7,778 bases of DNA from Thermococcus sp. GTDB lineage: Archaea > Methanobacteriota_B > Thermococci > Thermococcales > Thermococcaceae. Below the pieces are notes generated by a model. The model was not told the DNA's origin. It made no database searches and worked only from the letters and a program-made list of their open reading frames with translations. Of the stretch, positions 6,236 through 7,778 are shown in pieces. The translations under genes and the position numbers were made by a program. The DNA lies in NCBI GenBank assembly GCA_027062125.1, contig JAMOTW010000088.1, positions 1 through 7,778 on the forward strand, in the 5' to 3' direction. The number at the start of each line of letters is the position of its first letter. The stretch's first letter is position 1.

Positions 6236-6980
6236 TGGCCTTCCTCCCCACGAGCCAGCGCAGGATAACGAAAACGGTGAGGCTCATCACGATGAGGATA
6301 ACGGAAATCGGTCTCGATGCCCTCAGACCGTAGTTGTTGAAGTACTCCATGACGAGAACCTGGGCCGTCTTCGGGTAGTACGCAACGATGAGTATCGCAC
6401 CCACCTCGCTTATAGCGCGAGCCCACGTCATTATGGCCCCGCTCGCTATGGCCGGAAACGCCATCGGAAGCGCCACGGAGAAGAACGCCCTCAGGCGGGA
6501 GGCACCGAGGGTCCTGGCAACGTGCTCCAGTCCCTCGTCAACCGCCAGAAAGCCATCGCGCGCGGCGTTTATCGTGAACGGTGCGGAGACGAAGAGCATC
6601 GCGGCTATTATCCCAGTGTAGCTGTCAAGGATTGCGCTCGAAAAGGTAACGAGGAGCATTATTCCGACGACTGAGTGCGGGATGACGATGGGGACATCAA
6701 CCAGGGCCTGGACGAGGCTTTTCCCCGGAAACTCTTTCCTCGCGAGAACGTAGCCGAGGGGGACGCCGAAGAGGAGGGCTATGAGGGCTGTCGCCGTCGC
6801 TGTGAGGAGGGAGTTCCTGAGGGCCTCGATAACGTAGGCGTCGTGAAGGGCCCTGAGCAGCATGTCGAAGTCCGAGGCCTGCTTGGCCAGTATGACCAGC
6901 AGGGGCAGGGCTATGTAAACCACCAGGAAGCTCCCGATTGCGGCGAAAAAGTAGAGCGTGTAGTCGTGCCTCGTCCCCAT
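6228..6980 (-). CDS. wtpB: Tungstate/molybdate ABC transporter permease WtpB
   Basis: A 250-residue integral membrane permease of the ModB/CysT type that forms the channel for the oxyanion delivered by WtpA. About six hydrophobic segments are visible: 8-32, 56-79, 92-113, 117-138, 172-200 and 224-244. The cytoplasmic EAA-like loop that docks on WtpC reads EHVARTLGASRLRAFFSVALPMA (152-174, split here as EHVARTLGASRL and RAFFSVALPMA), with the conserved G159. The start is taken at the ATG at 6980 because GGGGATC lies just upstream and the protein then begins MGTRHDYTLYFF, as I recall for Pyrococcus WtpB. A GTG at 7022 and an ATG at 6992 are in frame but lack a ribosome-binding site. It lies 38 bases after wtpA and overlaps wtpC by 8 bases. 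Confidence 0.92.
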   Translation of the reverse strand: MGTRHDYTLYFFAAIGSFLVVYIALPLLVILAKQASDFDMLLRALHDAYVIEALRNSLLTATATALIALLFGVPLGYVLARKEFPGKSLVQALVDVPIVIPHSVVGIMLLVTFSSAILDSYTGIIAAMLFVSAPFTINAARDGFLAVDEGLEHVARTLGASRLRAFFSVALPMAFPAIASGAIMTWARAISEVGAILIVAYYPKTAQVLVMEYFNNYGLRASRPISVILIVMSLTVFVILRWLVGRKANA

Positions 6981-6983
6981 GGC

Positions 6984-6990
6984 GATCCCC
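6984..6990 (-). promoter_or_regulatory. Ribosome-binding site deciding the wtpB start
   Basis: GGGGATC on the minus strand ends 3 bases before the ATG at 6980 and resembles the GGTGATC part of the archaeal Shine-Dalgarno sequence. The ATG at 6992, preceded only by pyrimidine-rich sequence, has no such site. Confidence 0.5.
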
Positions 6991-7005
6991 ATAGAGTTGG
7001 AAAGA

Positions 7006-7018
7006 GGAAATAAAAACC
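7006..7018 (-). promoter_or_regulatory. T-rich element between wtpA and wtpB: partial terminator or internal promoter
   Basis: Directly after the wtpA stop the minus strand reads GGTTTTTATTTCC and continues pyrimidine-rich. It could be an oligo-T site where part of the transcription ends, which would leave more wtpA than wtpBC mRNA, or a TATA-like box with a start near 6986, too close to the wtpB start for a normal leader. Neither reading can be settled from sequence alone. Confidence 0.3.
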
Positions 7019-7778
7019 TCACCCCTCAACCTTGACCTCGTCCTTGATCTCATCCGGAACGTTACCGAAGGCAACCGGCGGCCAGATGAAGTCCTGGTGG
7101 TTCTCCTGGAAGACCCGCCTGCCGTTCTCGCCCAGGAGGTACCTGAGGAACTCCATCGCCAGCTCCCTGTTGGGCGCGTCCTTAGGAACGGTAACGCCGT
7201 AAACGATTGGCTTGGCCTTGATAATCTTGCCGGTGGAGCCGATGTAGATGCTCACCTTCCCGTAGTAGTCGGCCTTGCTGAAGTCCTTGAGGTTTATCTC
7301 GTTCGGGAGGGTGATGTAGCTGAGGTTGTGCTGTTCTGCCACGCTCTTGTAGATGAAGAAGTAGTCGAGGCTCCCGCTCTCGACGAGGCCGGCCAAATCG
7401 GTTTCCTTTGGTCTTATGACGACCTTATCGTTCTTTATCTGGATATCCCTGGGGGCGACCACCATACTCCCGTTGAAGTATATGTTCGTGTTCTTCTCGA
7501 CCAGGGTCTCGAATACCGGTTTGTCGTAGTAGTAATCGGCCAGCTTCATGACCATGACCGAGCGGTAGCCGCAGGGGTCCTGGTTCGGGTCCGAGAAGCC
7601 GAAGGTGACGCCCGGCCTCGCGAGGATTTCATACCAGTTGTCCGAGTTTATCTCGTCGGCGTACTTGCTCTTCTCCGTGAAGGCGATGACTATTTCGTTC
7701 GTCGCGAAGAGCACGTAGAAGTCCGCGTAATCGGGAATCATGAGCTGGGGAATGAGGGTGTAGTCCGCGACGGCAACT
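7019..7778 (-). CDS. wtpA: Tungstate/molybdate-binding protein WtpA, N-terminus cut by window edge
   Basis: The C-terminal 252 residues of the extracellular binding protein; the reading frame continues without a stop to the right edge, so the signal peptide, lipobox and promoter are outside. The visible part starts VAVADYTLIPQL and contains ATNEIVIAFTEKSKYA, the DPNQDPCGYRS loop, VESGSLDYFFIYKSVA, and a C-terminal helix with AMEFLRYLLGENGRRVF. Structures of archaeal WtpA/ModA proteins show octahedral oxyanion binding that uses one Asp and one Glu carboxylate. By spacing (66 residues), the Asp of QDPCG and the Glu of VESGSLDY are the likely equivalents; this is an inference. The internal ATG at 7741 is not the start, because conserved sequence continues upstream of it. 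First of the three wtp genes seen here. Confidence 0.95.
   Translation of the reverse strand, partial: VAVADYTLIPQLMIPDYADFYVLFATNEIVIAFTEKSKYADEINSDNWYEILARPGVTFGFSDPNQDPCGYRSVMVMKLADYYYDKPVFETLVEKNTNIYFNGSMVVAPRDIQIKNDKVVIRPKETDLAGLVESGSLDYFFIYKSVAEQHNLSYITLPNEINLKDFSKADYYGKVSIYIGSTGKIIKAKPIVYGVTVPKDAPNRELAMEFLRYLLGENGRRVFQENHQDFIWPPVAFGNVPDEIKDEVKVEG

Noticed and set aside
6045..6674. Plus-strand open frame of 209 codons opposite wtpC and wtpB
   Set aside because: It crosses the wtpC-wtpB junction on the opposite strand, has low-complexity charged sequence, and has no family resemblance.
6981..7022. Earlier wtpB starts (GTG at 7022, ATG at 6992)
   Set aside because: Neither has a ribosome-binding site, and the added residues are encoded by the T-rich gap after wtpA; the ATG at 6980 gives the expected permease N-terminus.
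1..7778. Search for tRNA or rRNA genes, CRISPR arrays, insertion sequences and attachment sites
   Set aside because: Apart from the gaps at 4649-4770 and 6981-7018, all sequence is accounted for by conserved coding frames. I saw no regularly spaced repeats, transposase frames or tRNA-like cloverleaf sequence.

Overview
The window looks like a chromosomal segment of a Thermococcales archaeon, most likely a GC-rich Thermococcus. The reasons are a WtpABC tungstate/molybdate transporter whose protein sequences look thermococcal, tightly packed genes with 4-8 base overlaps, ribosome-binding sites complementary to an archaeal 16S 3' end (GGTG, GGAGG and GATCC types), and AT-rich TATA-like boxes in the only real intergenic gap. 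The assignment rests on recognition of protein families, not on a database search.

Layout. Positions 1-4648 hold a four-gene operon on the minus strand, read right to left: a MoxR-type AAA+ ATPase (4648-3677), a signal-anchored surface protein with a C-terminal DUF4129-like domain (3680-1746), a six-helix membrane protein of unknown function (1745-939), and a DUF58 protein cut off by the left window edge (942-1). The four genes overlap by 4 bases or abut exactly, so they are very probably cotranscribed and translationally coupled. Positions 4649-4770 are the only intergenic gap and carry a divergent promoter region. To the right on the plus strand is a TrmO/TsaA-family tRNA N6-adenine methyltransferase (4771-5229), whose 3' end overlaps the 3' end of wtpC by 29 bases. 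Positions 5201-7778 hold the wtp operon on the minus strand, in the order wtpA (5' part missing at the right edge), wtpB, wtpC.

How the genes work together. WtpA captures tungstate or molybdate outside the cell, WtpB forms the membrane channel and WtpC hydrolyses ATP to drive import. Tungstate feeds the tungstopterin aldehyde oxidoreductases on which Thermococcales peptide and sugar catabolism depends. The MoxR/DUF58/DUF4129 set resembles the widespread MoxR-vWA gene clusters, in which an AAA+ ATPase is thought to act as a chaperone on a vWA-like partner. Here the cluster also includes a heavily sequon-marked extracellular protein and an uncharacterised six-helix membrane protein, so a membrane- or envelope-associated complex is the natural inference. 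Its substrate is unknown.

Most notable signals: a patch of about 210 bases inside moxR whose codon use differs from the rest of the gene; a perfect TATA-like palindrome that could serve both divergent genes; ten N-glycosylation sequons lying only on the predicted outer side of the DUF4129-like protein; a degenerate metal-site motif in the DUF58 protein; and a T-rich stretch between wtpA and wtpB that could partially terminate transcription. No RNA genes, CRISPR arrays, insertion sequences or large repeats were seen.
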